A stretch of DNA of 64,000 bases, from contig OX328101.1 in assembly GCA_946811185.2 (NCBI GenBank), forward strand, positions 26,582,122 through 26,646,121, read 5' to 3'. The DNA comes from Hippopus hippopus. Its lineage: Eukaryota > Mollusca > Bivalvia > Cardiida > Cardiidae. Position 1 is the first letter of the stretch; every line of letters starts with the position of its first letter. Positions 30,691-41,570 of this stretch are shown here, one piece after another. The notes beneath the pieces were generated by a model. That model did not search any database. It was given only the letters and a program-made list of their open reading frames with translations, and was not told the origin of the DNA. A program made the position numbers and the translations under genes.

Positions 30691-33600
30691 AGAAGGCAAT
30701 GATGGCCCTGTATTGCTCCACTGCCTAATCAATTAAATGTGCCATAAACAATTTGTGACACACTCCATTCCCCTTCAGGAACCAAATTTTGACCCTGGGG
30801 CCATCATGTGAATATTCTTGGTAAAATTCCCAGTTATCATGCTACATATCAAACATTATTATTCTGGGTCAAATGGTTTGGAACATGAAGATTGTCAAAG
30901 GTTCCTCTACAAAAACCTATACAAAAATTACAGCCCCAAGGATGGGGCCATTTTTGACCTTGGGATATAATTAGTTGAATCCTGGTAAAGGTCTACTAGA
31001 TGAAGCTACATACAAAAAATACAGGTCGAGGCTAAATGGTTATAAACAAGAATATATCTTAAGCTTCCATACTATAACAGGTGACTCCCAAGGGCGGGGC
31101 CAATTTTGAGCTCAAGGCTAAAATTTGAACAAATTTGGTAGTGATCCACTAGATGAGGCTACATGCCAAATTTGGTATCCCTTGGATTTATGGTTAGAAC
31201 AATTAGATTTTGTAAAGTTTCCACTACATGTATATAGGCACACGTGTACATGTATATCAAACTTGTGATCCCGGGGATAGAGTCAAGTTTGTCCCCAAGC
31301 CTTTTATTTGAACAATATTGGCAGATGCCTACTAGATGATGACACATACAGAATATTACAGCTCTAGCTCTCATCATTAGAAACAAGAGGGCCATGATGG
31401 CCCTGAAGTCGCTCACCTAAGCCTTTTGACCAAACATGATCCATTTTAAATCTCTTTCAAAAGTGTACACAAGGTTTTTCTAAGATATGACCTTGTGACC
31501 TAGTTTTCGACCCGACATGACCGAATTTCAAACTCATCCAAGATATCATCAAGACAAACATTCTGACCAATTTTCAAGAGTATTGGACTAAAGATGTGGC
31601 CTCTAGAGCAAACACAAGGTTTTTCGAAGATTTGGCCTAGTGACCTAGTTTTTGACCCCACATGATCCATTTTCGAACTCGTCTGAGATATCATCAAGCC
31701 AAACATTCTGACCAATTTTCAAGAGTATTGGACAAACAAGAGGGCCATGATGGCCCTGAAGTCACTCACTTGAGCCTTTAGATCAAACATGACCCATTTC
31801 CAATCTCTTCAGAGATATTAAGACAAACACTCTGACAAACACTCACTAGTATTGGGCTTACAAATATGGCCTCTAGAGTGCACACAAGCTTTTTCTAGAA
31901 TTTGTCTCAGTGGCCTACTTGACATGTAGAAATTATCAGACATACATTCCGACAAACTTTCATGAGTATTTGAGAGAAAATGTGGCCTGTAAGGTGTATA
32001 AAAGGTTTTTCCGAGATTTGACCTAGTGACCTAGTTTTTTATCCAACATGACCCATATTCATACTAGTCTAAGACATTATCAAGAAAAACATTCAAAGCA
32101 AATTTCAAGATTATTGGACTGAAAATGTGGCCTCTAGAGCGTACACACGGTTTTTCAAGGATGAAACTTGGTGACCTAGTTTTTATTCCATGTGACCCAT
32201 TTTCAAACTCATGCAAGATATCATCAAGACAAACATTCTAACAAAAGTTTAAAGAATATTGGACTGTAATTATAGTAAAAAAGGTTTTTCCGAGATTTGA
32301 CCTTGTGACCTAGTTTTTTATCCAACATGACCCATTTTCATACTAGTCTAAGAAATTATCAAGACAAACATTCTGACGGAATTTCACAATTATTGGACTG
32401 AAAATGTGGCCTCTAGAGCTTACATAAGGTTTTTCTAAGATTTGACCTGGTGACCTAGTTTTTGACCTGACATGACCCATTTTCAAACTCATCCAAGCTA
32501 TCATCATGACAAACATTCTGACCAACTTTAAAGAGCATTGGATTGAAAATGTGGCTTCTGGAGCGTACACAAGGTTTTTCAAAGATTTGACCTAGTAACC
32601 TAGTTTTTGACCCCACATGGCCCACTTTCAAACTTGTCTGCGATATCAAGACAAACATTCTGACCAAATTTCAAGAGTATTGGACAAAAAATGTGGCTTC
32701 TGGAGCATACACAAAGTTTTTTTAAGATTTGACCTAGTGACCTAGTTTTTGACCCCACATGGCCCACTTTCAAACTTGTCTGCGATATCAAGACAAACAT
32801 TCTGACCAAATTTCAAGAGTATTGGACAGAAAATGTGGCCTCTACAGCATACACAAGGTTTTTCTAAGATTTGACCTGGTGACCTAGTTTTTGACCTGAC
32901 ATGGCCCATTTTCAAACTCCTCCGAGATATCATCAAGACAAACATTCTGACCAACTTTCAGGAGTATTGGACGGAAATTATGGCCTCTAAAGGGTACACA
33001 AGGTTTTTCTAAGATTTGACCTGGTGACCTAGTTTTTGAACCGACATGGCCTATTTTCGAACTTGTCCGAGATATCATCAAGACAAAAATTCTGACCACC
33101 TTTCAGGAGTTTTGGACAGAAAATGTAGCCTCTAGAGTGTACACAAGGTTTTTCTAAGATTTGACCTAGTGACCTAGTTTTTGACTCGAGATGACCCATT
33201 TGCATTCATCCGAGATATCATCATGACAAACATTCTGACTAAGTTTCATGAGTATCGGACTGAAAATGTGGCCTCTAGAGCGTAGACAAGGTAAAAGTTG
33301 ACAACACACGACGGACGCCGGACACAGCAGAATCTCAAACGCTCACCATGAGCACTTTGTGCTCAGGTGAGCTAACAAGAAGACTTTAATTGTTTTCACT
33401 GTATAAGCCCTACAATTTGGTAGCGCTAGGTCTTATGCTCATGAAAATGAATTTTTTTTTTTAAATGTTTTCATAGTATAAGTCCACGTAAAACTTGTAA
33501 CCGATGGGACAGTGCCTATTTTGACACGAAAGCTGTAACTTGAACACTCTTGGAAGTGGTCCACTAGATAATGCTTCATGCCAAATTGGTAGCCCTTGGC

Positions 33601-33995
33601 CATATGGTTGGGAACAAGAAGATTTTAAAGTCTTAACCATAAAAACCCAGTTTGAAGAATTTTAATAGAGGTCTATAGGATGAGGCTACATACCTAAATT
33701 GGTAGCCATAGGCCTTATGGTTTTTTAGATGATGATTTTTTAAAGATTTTAGATATTTTTCAGTTTTGTTGCAAAGGCAACAATTTTACATGTGAATTAA
33801 TTTTTTTAATGGAATTCTGAAGAGTACCAAGGCAGGATCATCTCTGTGAAGTTTGGTCAAAAATTGGAATGGTGGTGTCAGAGAAAATGTTGGAAACAAA
33901 AGTTAATGCACAGTGGCACAGATGGAGGCAAGAGGGACACAGGGCCATGACAAAAGCTCAATGGCCTTTGGCCAGTGGAGCTAGAAATCGTTGCA
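30690..33995. mobile_element. Family D element interrupted by a family C element
   Basis: It starts ACAAGAAGGCAATGATGGCC and GCTCCACTGCCTAA, runs as family D units to 31381, resumes at 33372 (ACAAGAAGACTTTAATTG) and ends GGCCAGTGGAGCTA near 33995. The gap is exactly a family C element, and the family D unit reads through when it is taken out. Confidence 0.7.
31382..33371. mobile_element. Family C element with about 13 tandem units of about 142 bp
   Basis: It starts ACAAGAGGGCCATGATGGCC (hairpin AGGGCCATGATGGCCCT), then GTCGCTCACCTAAG. It ends GCACTTTGTGCTCAGGTGAG, CTA. GCTCACCT and AGGTGAGC are short inverted repeats next to the ends. The body is a head-to-tail array of units of about 142-145 bp, each with GACCTAGTTTTTGACC, ATCATCAAGACAAACATTCT and GTGGCCTCTAGAG. 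A second element head lies at 31733. The open frames here are copies of the unit, not genes. The layout (hairpin near one end, internal tandem repeats, no clear target duplication) fits Helentron-type HINE elements and bivalve pearl elements (inference). Confidence 0.75.
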
Positions 33996-34263
33996 ATTTC
34001 ACGGCTATGCTGTCATGGAGATTCAAACAAGATCGCCATGGTGGCCTTGTATCTCATCACTTCCTAATAAATCTGTCATACATTTGATTTTGGCATTGGC
34101 AGTAAAATTTCATACAGAAAATTTGCCTTGCTTCCCAAGGAAAAGGCATATTTTTTCCACTTATTTAGATGGTGTCAATGGATACAAGCAGGTCTAATCA
34201 AGTACCTTCCATATCAAGTACAAATGAAATCTGACAATGAGTATTCTGACAAGAAGATTGCCA

Positions 34264-35555
34264 ACAAGAGGGCCACAATGGTCCTCGATCACTCACTAGA
34301 GAACAATCTGTGCCCCCTCCCAATTTTGACCTCAGGGCAATAATTTGAACAATTTTAGTAGTGATCCCAATATCATGCTAAGTACTAAATATTTTATGCA
34401 AAATAGTTTGAAACAATAAGATTTTCAAAGTTTTCTCTATAAAATCCCATATTAAAGGTGTGACCCACAGGGCAGGGCCATTTTTGACCCAAGGGCTACA
34501 ATAAGTTGATTCCTGGAAGAAGTCCACTAGATGAAGCTACATGCTAAATAATACAGGTCTGGATAGAATGGTTATAAACAACAATATACTTAAAGTTTCC
34601 ACACTGCAAAGCCCCTCTAACATGTGTGACCTAGGGCCAATTTTGACCCCAGGCGTAATCTTTGGATTTTTTGACCCAAGGGCTACAATTAGTTGAATCC
34701 TGGAAGAAGTCCACTAGATGAAGCTACATACTAAATAATACAGGTCAGGGTAGAATGGTTATAAACAATAATATACCTAAAGTTTCCACATTGCAAAGCC
34801 CCTCTAACATGTCTGACTTCAGGGCCAATTTTGACCCCAGGCATAATCTTGGAAAAGCTTGGTAGCAATCCTCAGATTAAGCTAAGTACCAACATTGATA
34901 GCCCTCATATTTGTGGTTAGAAAGAAGATTTTAAAGATTTTCACCTCTAATGCATGTTAAACTGGTAACCCAAACCCCCACCCCGGGTGGGGGGGGACTG
35001 CTAATATATACAAAATATAACAGCTGTAGCCATGTTAAACTTGTGACCCCCTGGACATGGCTAATTTTGACCCCAGGGCTATAACATGAAAACTGCTGGT
35101 AGAGGTCCACAAAATGAAATACATGTCGAATTAGTAGCTCTTGGTGTTATGGTTTGGAACAAAGAGGTTTTTAAGCATTTTCACTATATAAGCTGAAGTA
35201 AAATTTGTGACCCCTTGTCTTGGTGACCCTAGACTACAATTTGCACAATCTTAAAAGTGGTAAAGCTACATGAAAAATGTTGTAGCCCTAGGCATCATGC
35301 TTTCAGACAAGAAGATTTCTAAAGATTTTCAATATTTTTCAGTTTTGTTGCCATGGCAACCAGAGTTTTCACTGGAAAATTCTGAAGAGGGCCACGGCAG
35401 GATCATTTCTGTAAAGTTTTGTCAAAATGGGATTGGTGGTTTTATGGAAGATGTTTGAAATAAAAGTCAATGGACAGACCAATAGACACACATGATGGAC
35501 ACAAAGCCATATAAAAAATATATTCTGGTTGGCCTTGGGCAGGTGGAGCTAAAAC
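34264..35555. mobile_element. Family D element
   Basis: It starts CAACAAGAGGGCCACAATGG. The body repeats GCCAATTTTGACCCCAGG and AGTCCACTAGATGAAGCTAC at about 165-bp spacing, and it ends GGGCAGGTGGAGCTAAAAC. Non-coding. Confidence 0.65.
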
Positions 35556-36580
35556 TAAAAAAGATCTTTTGGCAATATTATAAAAGGTGCATACTCCTAG
35601 TTTCCAAGTTTCTCAGTTCCTGTGAAATTATTTCAAAATTAAGCCACCAGTTAAGAGAAGTTGTTCAATGGATTTTCTAGTTTTATGCTTGGGTGCCAAC
35701 TTGTACAGCAGAGCAGAATGGTTTGACCAATTTTGGTGGAAAATAACTTCTAAACATTTCTATGAATTACAGCCTTTTTCAAAATCTGTCCATTTGTCTT
35801 CGTGTAGAAGTTGCGTAAAGAGTCTTTTTATATTTATCTCTGGCAGCCATCTTGCTCAGAATGGTTTGAGCAATTTTTCAGATGGAAAACCAAGGAATAT
35901 TCCTGTAAAATTATTTCAAAATCTGAACACTGATCTAGCAAGGAACTCCTATTCTTAATTTCTATAGAAAAGAACAGTTTGAATGATTCTTGCACATAAC
36001 ATGTCCAGGGTCAGCCTCCTGTCATCAGTTTAAAAATCTTTTAGAACTTTAGACACTATTATCAATGCCAAGTTAAATGCAAACTGGCTTCCAGTTCTGG
36101 AGAAGATAATTTTTCAGAACTATACATCTTAGTAATTGTATGAACTTTATGATTTTTATCATGACCTAGACTGTGGCACTATGATTTTTCATGTTTCATC
36201 AAAATTATTTCTGTTACAAACCTTCAAAGTATTCACCCTTTACTGAGAACAACATCAATTTTGTAAACATTTGTTTTTGTGTATTAGATAAGACTCCTGA
36301 CAATCCTTTGCTTAGACGTTGGTCAGTGTATGTGACTGCATGTACATGTATTACAATTCAAATTAGTTTTGGCTATTTAAAAGTAGTTCTTTTTAAATAA
36401 ACAGATATTGTTAGCTAATGGACACACTATTCAAGCATGATAAAGAATCTAATAAATAAATGTACCTTGGATAAAACTAATGATGACAAACCTTTTTGCA
36501 TTATTCTCATACATCAATAAAATTGTATATCTGTGATTTTCTAGAGTATATAAATATATCACATGAATGTAGCACTAAAT
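35556..36580. other. No gene; weak internal duplication
   Basis: CAGAATGGTTTGACCAATTT (about 35715) and CAGAATGGTTTGAGCAATTT (about 35858) mark a diverged direct repeat of about 140 bp. Otherwise nothing recognised. Confidence 0.35.
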
Positions 36581-36581
36581 A

Positions 36582-37563
36582 CAGGGTGTCCCAAAATATA
36601 TGTCCCAGTAATGACGAAAAATTTTGTGATTTTAAGAAAAGAAATTTGCAGAGTCCTGCATACCATTTTAAAGCTGATAATCTATATTTTTATGTAGAGT
36701 ACAAAAAACGTTATAAATCGTGGCGGTAACGTTGTATGACGCCATTAATGACGTCATATGATACGTTGTTTATTCAACAATGGCTGAAGATGTTGAATAT
36801 GAGCTTGTAAATTAGCCTACTTGAGTGAAAAGGCACTTAAGAAAGCATTATAGGAGTAAAACAGTGTAGTCCAGAAAACAAACATGATCTTTAGTTTACA
36901 AATTTCATGTGTTTAGAACAGTATCAGACAGACAGGGTGAAAATGAAGGACGTCTCAAGACAGCCCGGTCTGATGAAAATGTTGCTAAGGTCACCTCTGA
37001 TCACAACATTGATATTTAAAAAAAAAAAAAAATGTGCCTGAACTTTTAAGAAGATGTTTCTCATTAAATGATTGTTGGTTTTAACAAGATTGAGCAGCAC
37101 CCCATACAAGTAGAGCTGCTATTAACTTTCTGACCCTCACTTGTGGAAGGAGGCTGATTTCATTGAAGACTAAAGTAGAATGACTACCTCATTCGCCCAA
37201 TCAAAACCCGTAAGATTTTTTTCTTTGGGGACATATCAAAGACAAGATGTATGATTATAAACCAGCATATTTAACTGAACTCAGAACTGCTATATTCGTA
37301 GGATAATACGGAAGATTACATAGGGCAACTGCCAAAACATCATCAACAACTTTTGACGTCGTGTCAGACGTGTACAGCAGAAAATGAGTGGACATGTACA
37401 GCATGTCTTATGAGGAACTGAAGGCAACCTAGTCCCTAAAACTTTTGTCTATACAAAATTTTAGATGTTTTCAATAGTACTACAAAGAATTATCTATTTA
37501 TATTGAATATTTACTAGCAAAATTGGGCTTTGAAACTGGGACATATATTCTGGGACACCTTGT
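36582..37563 (+). mobile_element. Mariner/IS630-type element with CAGGGTGTCCC ends
   Basis: CAGGGTGTCCCAAAATATAT (36582) and ATATATTCTGGGACACCTTG (to 37563) are inverted ends of about 28 bp, with TA outside. A transposase remnant lies between, with in-frame stops. The clearest piece is FFLWGHIKDKMYDYKP then LTELRTAI at about 37215-37280, a known signature of mariner/IS630-like transposases downstream of the catalytic Asp. It is far too damaged to function. Confidence 0.75.
36781..37410 (+). pseudogene. Remnant mariner/IS630-like transposase
   Basis: It starts near ATGGCTGAAGATGTTGAATA and has several stops and frame changes. The FLWGHIKDKMYDYKP stretch (about 37220-37265) identifies it. Catalytic residues upstream could not be read with confidence. 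Confidence 0.55.
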
Positions 37564-37740
37564 ATACAACAACAGAAAAAGAAAGGGTCTATTTTCACTT
37601 GAATAACAAATAGATTAAACTGGTGAGCAACTTAAATGTATAAAAATTTAAAGAAATATAACACTGTAAAATGTTAACCCATCTGCAGCTCCCCTCTCAC
37701 AGCTGATTTGACCGGGAAATTTGTATATGATACTGGTTTT

Positions 37741-38775
37741 GAAAAGAAGAGTGCCATGATGGCCCTGAATTGCTCACTTGAGCGTTTTTGACCCAACCCA
37801 ACCCATTTCCAATCCCTTCCAAGATATCAAGACTGACATTCTAACAAACCTTTATAAGTACTGGACTGAAAATGTGGCCTATAGAGTGTACACAAGCTTT
37901 TTCTAGGATTTGTCTCAGTGACCTGCTTTTTTACTCATTTTTAAACTTGTTGTAGATGTCTTTAAGACAATTATTCTGACCAACTTTCATAAGTTTTGGG
38001 TTAAAAATGTGGCGTCAAGAGTAAACACAGGTCTTCCTATGATTTGTCCAAGTGACCTACTTTTTGACCCAGTGTGATCCATTTTCATTCCTGTTTGAGA
38101 TATTATCAAAGCAAACATTCTGACACAATCTTAAGGGCATTGGACTGAAGGTGTGGCCTCTAGAGCGTGCACAAGCTTTTTCTAAGATTTGTCCTACTTT
38201 CTGAATTTGATACAACGTGAGTAATCCTCAAACACATGCTAAAAATGAACATAACAAACATTCTAACTAACTTTCATGCTTTTTATTTGACCCGATTCAT
38301 TTTCTTACTTGTCCTAGATATTACCAATACAAACATTCTAACCAATATCTTATGAGTTTTGGATAAGAAATGTGGCTTCTAGTGTGTACTGAACATTTTC
38401 AAAGATCTGAGCTCGTAACCTAGTTTTTGACCCGACTTGACCCATTTTCCATCTTGTCTGTAATATCATCAAGACAAACATTCTGACTATTTTGATGAGT
38501 AATGGACAGAAAATGTGGCCTCTAGAAAGTACACAAGGTTTTTCTAAGATTTACCTGGTGACCTACATGTAGTTTTTGACCTGCGATGACTCATTTCCAC
38601 ACTCGTCCAAGATTTTATCAAGTCAAATATTCTGATTCAGTTTCATGAGTATCGTACTGAAAATGTAGCCTTTAGAGCATACACAAGGTGAAAGTTAACA
38701 ACTAACGATGTATTACAGGCACAGCAAGATCACAAAAGCACACCTTTAGCACTTCTTGCTCAGGTAAGCTAATAG
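37741..38775. mobile_element. Family C element
   Basis: It starts AAGAGTGCCATGATGGCCCT and GCTCACTTGAG, then about six diverged 142-bp units, and ends AGCACTTCTTGCTCAGGTAA, GCTAA. Confidence 0.68.
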
Positions 38776-38892
38776 CAAGCAAGAATGGAATGCTTTAACA
38801 AATGACCTCACATAATGTTTCTATGACGTACATCACAAAATCTTTTTGCACATGTGTGCAAGATAAGGAAATTCATAATGGCTATATTACAT

Positions 38893-40036
38893 CAACAAGA
38901 GGGCCATAATGGCCCTGTATCGCTCCACTGGCTAATACGTAAAATCCCTACATGCCAAACATTACAATACTTGGCCAATGGTTTTGAACATAGGACCCCT
39001 GAGACAGAACTAAAACTGGTAGCCCAAGTTCTTATGGTAAGTAACAAGAAGATTTCTAAAGATTTCACTACATAAGCCCATGTAAAACTTCTGACACCTG
39101 GGGTGGGATCAAATTCGATCCTAGGGCTATAATTTGGGTACTCTTGGTAGAGACCCACTAGATAAAGCCACATGCAAAATTTGGTAACCCTAGGCCTTAT
39201 GACTGAGTACAGGGAGATTTCTAAAGTTTTGTCTATATAAGCCCATATAAAAATTGTGACCCCTGGGGCGGGGCCAATTTTGACCCCAGGGCTATAAGTT
39301 GGACACTCTTGGTAGAGGCCCACTAGATAAAGCCACATGCAAAATTTGGTAGCATTAGGCCTTATGGCTAGTTGCAGGGAGATTTCTAAAGTTTTCTCTA
39401 TATAAGCCAATGTAAAACTTGTGACCCCCTGGGGTGGGGTCAAATTTGACCCCAGGGCTATAAGTTGGGATCTCTTGGTAGAGGCCCACTAGATAAAGCC
39501 ACATGCAAAATTTGGTAACCCTAGGCCTTATGACTGAGTACAGGGAGATTTCTAAAGTTTTGTCTATATAAGCCCATATAAAAATTGTGACCCCTGGGGT
39601 GGGGCCAATTTTGACCCCAGGGCTATAAGTTGGGCACTCTTGATAGAGGCCCACTAGATAAAGCCACATGCAAAATTTGGTAGCACTAGGCCTTATGGCT
39701 AGGTGCAGGGAGATTTCTAAAGTTTTCTCTATATAAGCCTATGTAAAACTTGTGACCCCTGGGGCGGGGTCAAATTTGACCCCAGGGCTATAATTTGAAG
39801 AAACTTGATAGAGGTCTACTAGATAAAGCTACATGCCAAATTTGAAGGAATTAAATTCTTTCTAGAAATTCTAAAGAGGACCATGGCAGGACCATTTCTG
39901 TGAAGTTTCATCAAAATTGGCTGGGTAGTTTCAGAGAAGAAGATGTTTAAAATAAAAGTTAACGCACGGACGGATGGACGCACGACAGACAACAGGCCAT
40001 GACATATGCCCACTGGCCTTCGGCCAGTGGAGCTAA
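38893..40036. mobile_element. Family D element with regular units of about 167 bp
   Basis: It starts CAACAAGAGGGCCATAATGG and CGCTCCACTGGCTAA and ends ACTGGCCTTCGGCCAGTGGA, GCTAAAA, so CTCCACTGGC and GCCAGTGGAG are inverted. Five units begin near 39087, 39256, 39421, 39587 and 39753, each with GTGACCCCTGGGG and TTTGACCCCAGGGCTATAA, closely alike. The long minus-strand frames here (e.g. 38892-39443) only read the repeat. Confidence 0.75.
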
Positions 40037-40089
40037 AAATTAGGGAGACTACATGATGGAAAGAATTGACCCCATAAAAAACAATCCCA

Positions 40090-40216
40090 TGTTGTTACAG
40101 CCTTACAAATGAACCCTTTTGAAAACATTTTGGGAAAAGAAAAAGATGCTAATAACCAGCATTTTGTTCTTTTCCCACAATGTTTCTTCCTTTCCTTAGA
40201 CAAACTTCATTAATTG
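40090..40216. mobile_element. Family A MITE, left part
   Basis: CCTTTTGAAAACATTTTGGG and the core AAAAGATGCTAATAACCAGC. It leads directly into the tandem array that follows. Confidence 0.6.
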
Positions 40217-40555
40217 AGGTCCATTTGTCATTTGTAAATGCTTTCAATATGGACAGGTCAATAGGTCAAACATTTTCTCATCTGTAAATGCTTTCAATAT
40301 GGATAGGTCAAACATTTTGTCATCTGCAAATGCTTTCAATATGGATAGGTCAATTTTTTTGTTTTTTTTTTGCAAATGCTTCAGTATGGATGGGTCAAAC
40401 ATAACATTTTTGTTATCAGCAAATGCTTTCAATATGGATGGATAAAGAATTTTGTCATCTGCAAATGCTTTCAATATGGATGAGTCAAACTTTTTTCTCA
40501 TCTGCAAATGCTATCAATATGGTTGGGTCAAACATTTTGTCATCTAGTTGACTCT
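40217..40555. repeat. Tandem array made from the family A arm
   Basis: Seven units of about 42-55 bp, each with TCTGCAAATGCTTTCAATAT then GGATRGGTCAAACATTTTGT. This is the normally single-copy right arm of family A, amplified in place. Confidence 0.8.
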
Positions 40556-40563
40556 TGTGGTGC

Positions 40564-40792
40564 TTAACTCTTTATGACACAATCCCGACTTTTAACGACC
40601 CTAGGAAAGAAACCTTTTGAAAACATTGTGGGAAAATGAGAAAATGCTGGTAACCAGCATTTTCTCCTTTTCCCACAATGTTTTCTTCCGTATCAAAGAA
40701 AAATTGCACCATTTGAGCCACAATGAAATTGTCGTCTGCAAATGCTTTCAATTTGGACCATGCTAAAATTTTGTCGTCTGGTAAAGGGTTAA
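40564..40792. mobile_element. Family A MITE, well preserved
   Basis: TTAA at both edges (40564-40567, 40789-40792) and a nearly perfect hairpin, GAGAAAATGCTGGTAACCAG with CCTTTTCCCACAATGTTTTC. Confidence 0.85.
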
Positions 40793-41049
40793 CAAAATAA
40801 ATTGACTTTCTCACACAGTACAAGAGATGCACATATTGTTATATCAAAGGGTTTTTGTCTTCAGATAATCTGGCATGGAAGTGGACAGTGTAGATCAATA
40901 TTCAGAATGAACATTCTGTGCAGTCAGATCTTGATTGCCACCATCCGCATAAGCAAATGAATCCCAGATAAGCAGTTTAGAGTGAGGAAGGTTTGACTGT
41001 GAATTGAATTTCACAAGTCAAAACTAAATATTTTCAAATTCTTGATCCT

Positions 41050-41280
41050 TCAGCACACAATCGTAAGTTTAATTGACCCTCAGGGTGACTGCTTTTAAAA
41101 ATATTGTTGGAAAAGGATAAAAAGCTGGAAACCAGCATTTTATTCGTTTCCCCTGATGCCTTATTTACAAATCAAAGACAAATACCATCAACTGAGCTAC
41201 ATTTATTTTGTTGTCTGCAAATGCTTTCAATTTGGAGGAATGCACTACCAGTCTGATATTTTGTCATCTAGTAAAAAAGT
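41050..41280. mobile_element. Family A MITE next to ENPP gene B stop
   Basis: Core AGCTGGAAACCAGCATTTTA and arm TCTGCAAATGCTTTCAATTT. It begins about 100 bp past the stop codon and could supply the 3' UTR end. Confidence 0.65.
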
Positions 41281-41385
41281 GAAAAAGTTCGACTGTAAAA
41301 AAATGTTCAAAGTCATACTTACTTATTTCTTAAATGTTAAATATGTACAAAAACAAGGCAAAGGCTGAAGATGTAACACTAAATT

Positions 41386-41570
41386 CTACGGTTCTGTAGT
41401 TTGGTCATCTTCGGAGTTTTCATTCATTAATGGTTCAGTGTCTACTTCTGAATATGCAACACCACCAATGTTGGAACGAAGATGTCTCTTCCTATTAATT
41501 CTCTGAGCATGACAAGCAGCTATCATAATGATCCCACTCACAAGGCTTGCAAAAGTTATAATCAACACAT
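41386..41570 (-). CDS. ENPP gene B, exon 4
   Basis: 185 nt from acceptor TTTCAG|AT to TAG. It encodes the transmembrane helix and the tail RKRHLRSNIGGVAYSEVDTE, ending DDQTTEP. Confidence 0.85.

Noticed and set aside
31500..33099. Series of similar minus-strand open frames of about 70 codons as a gene family
   Set aside because: They recur at the 142-145 bp repeat period and simply read the family C tandem units.
36582..36600. CAGGGTGTCCC end as a fourth micro-insertion
   Set aside because: It is the terminus of a 980-bp mariner-like element with a matching far end and TA edges.
38892..39669. 183- and 104-codon minus-strand frames as genes
   Set aside because: They run through the 167-bp family D units and consist of the same peptide repeated.
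40217..40555. CRISPR-like array
   Set aside because: The between-unit sequence is part of the same repeated unit, derived from a MITE arm.
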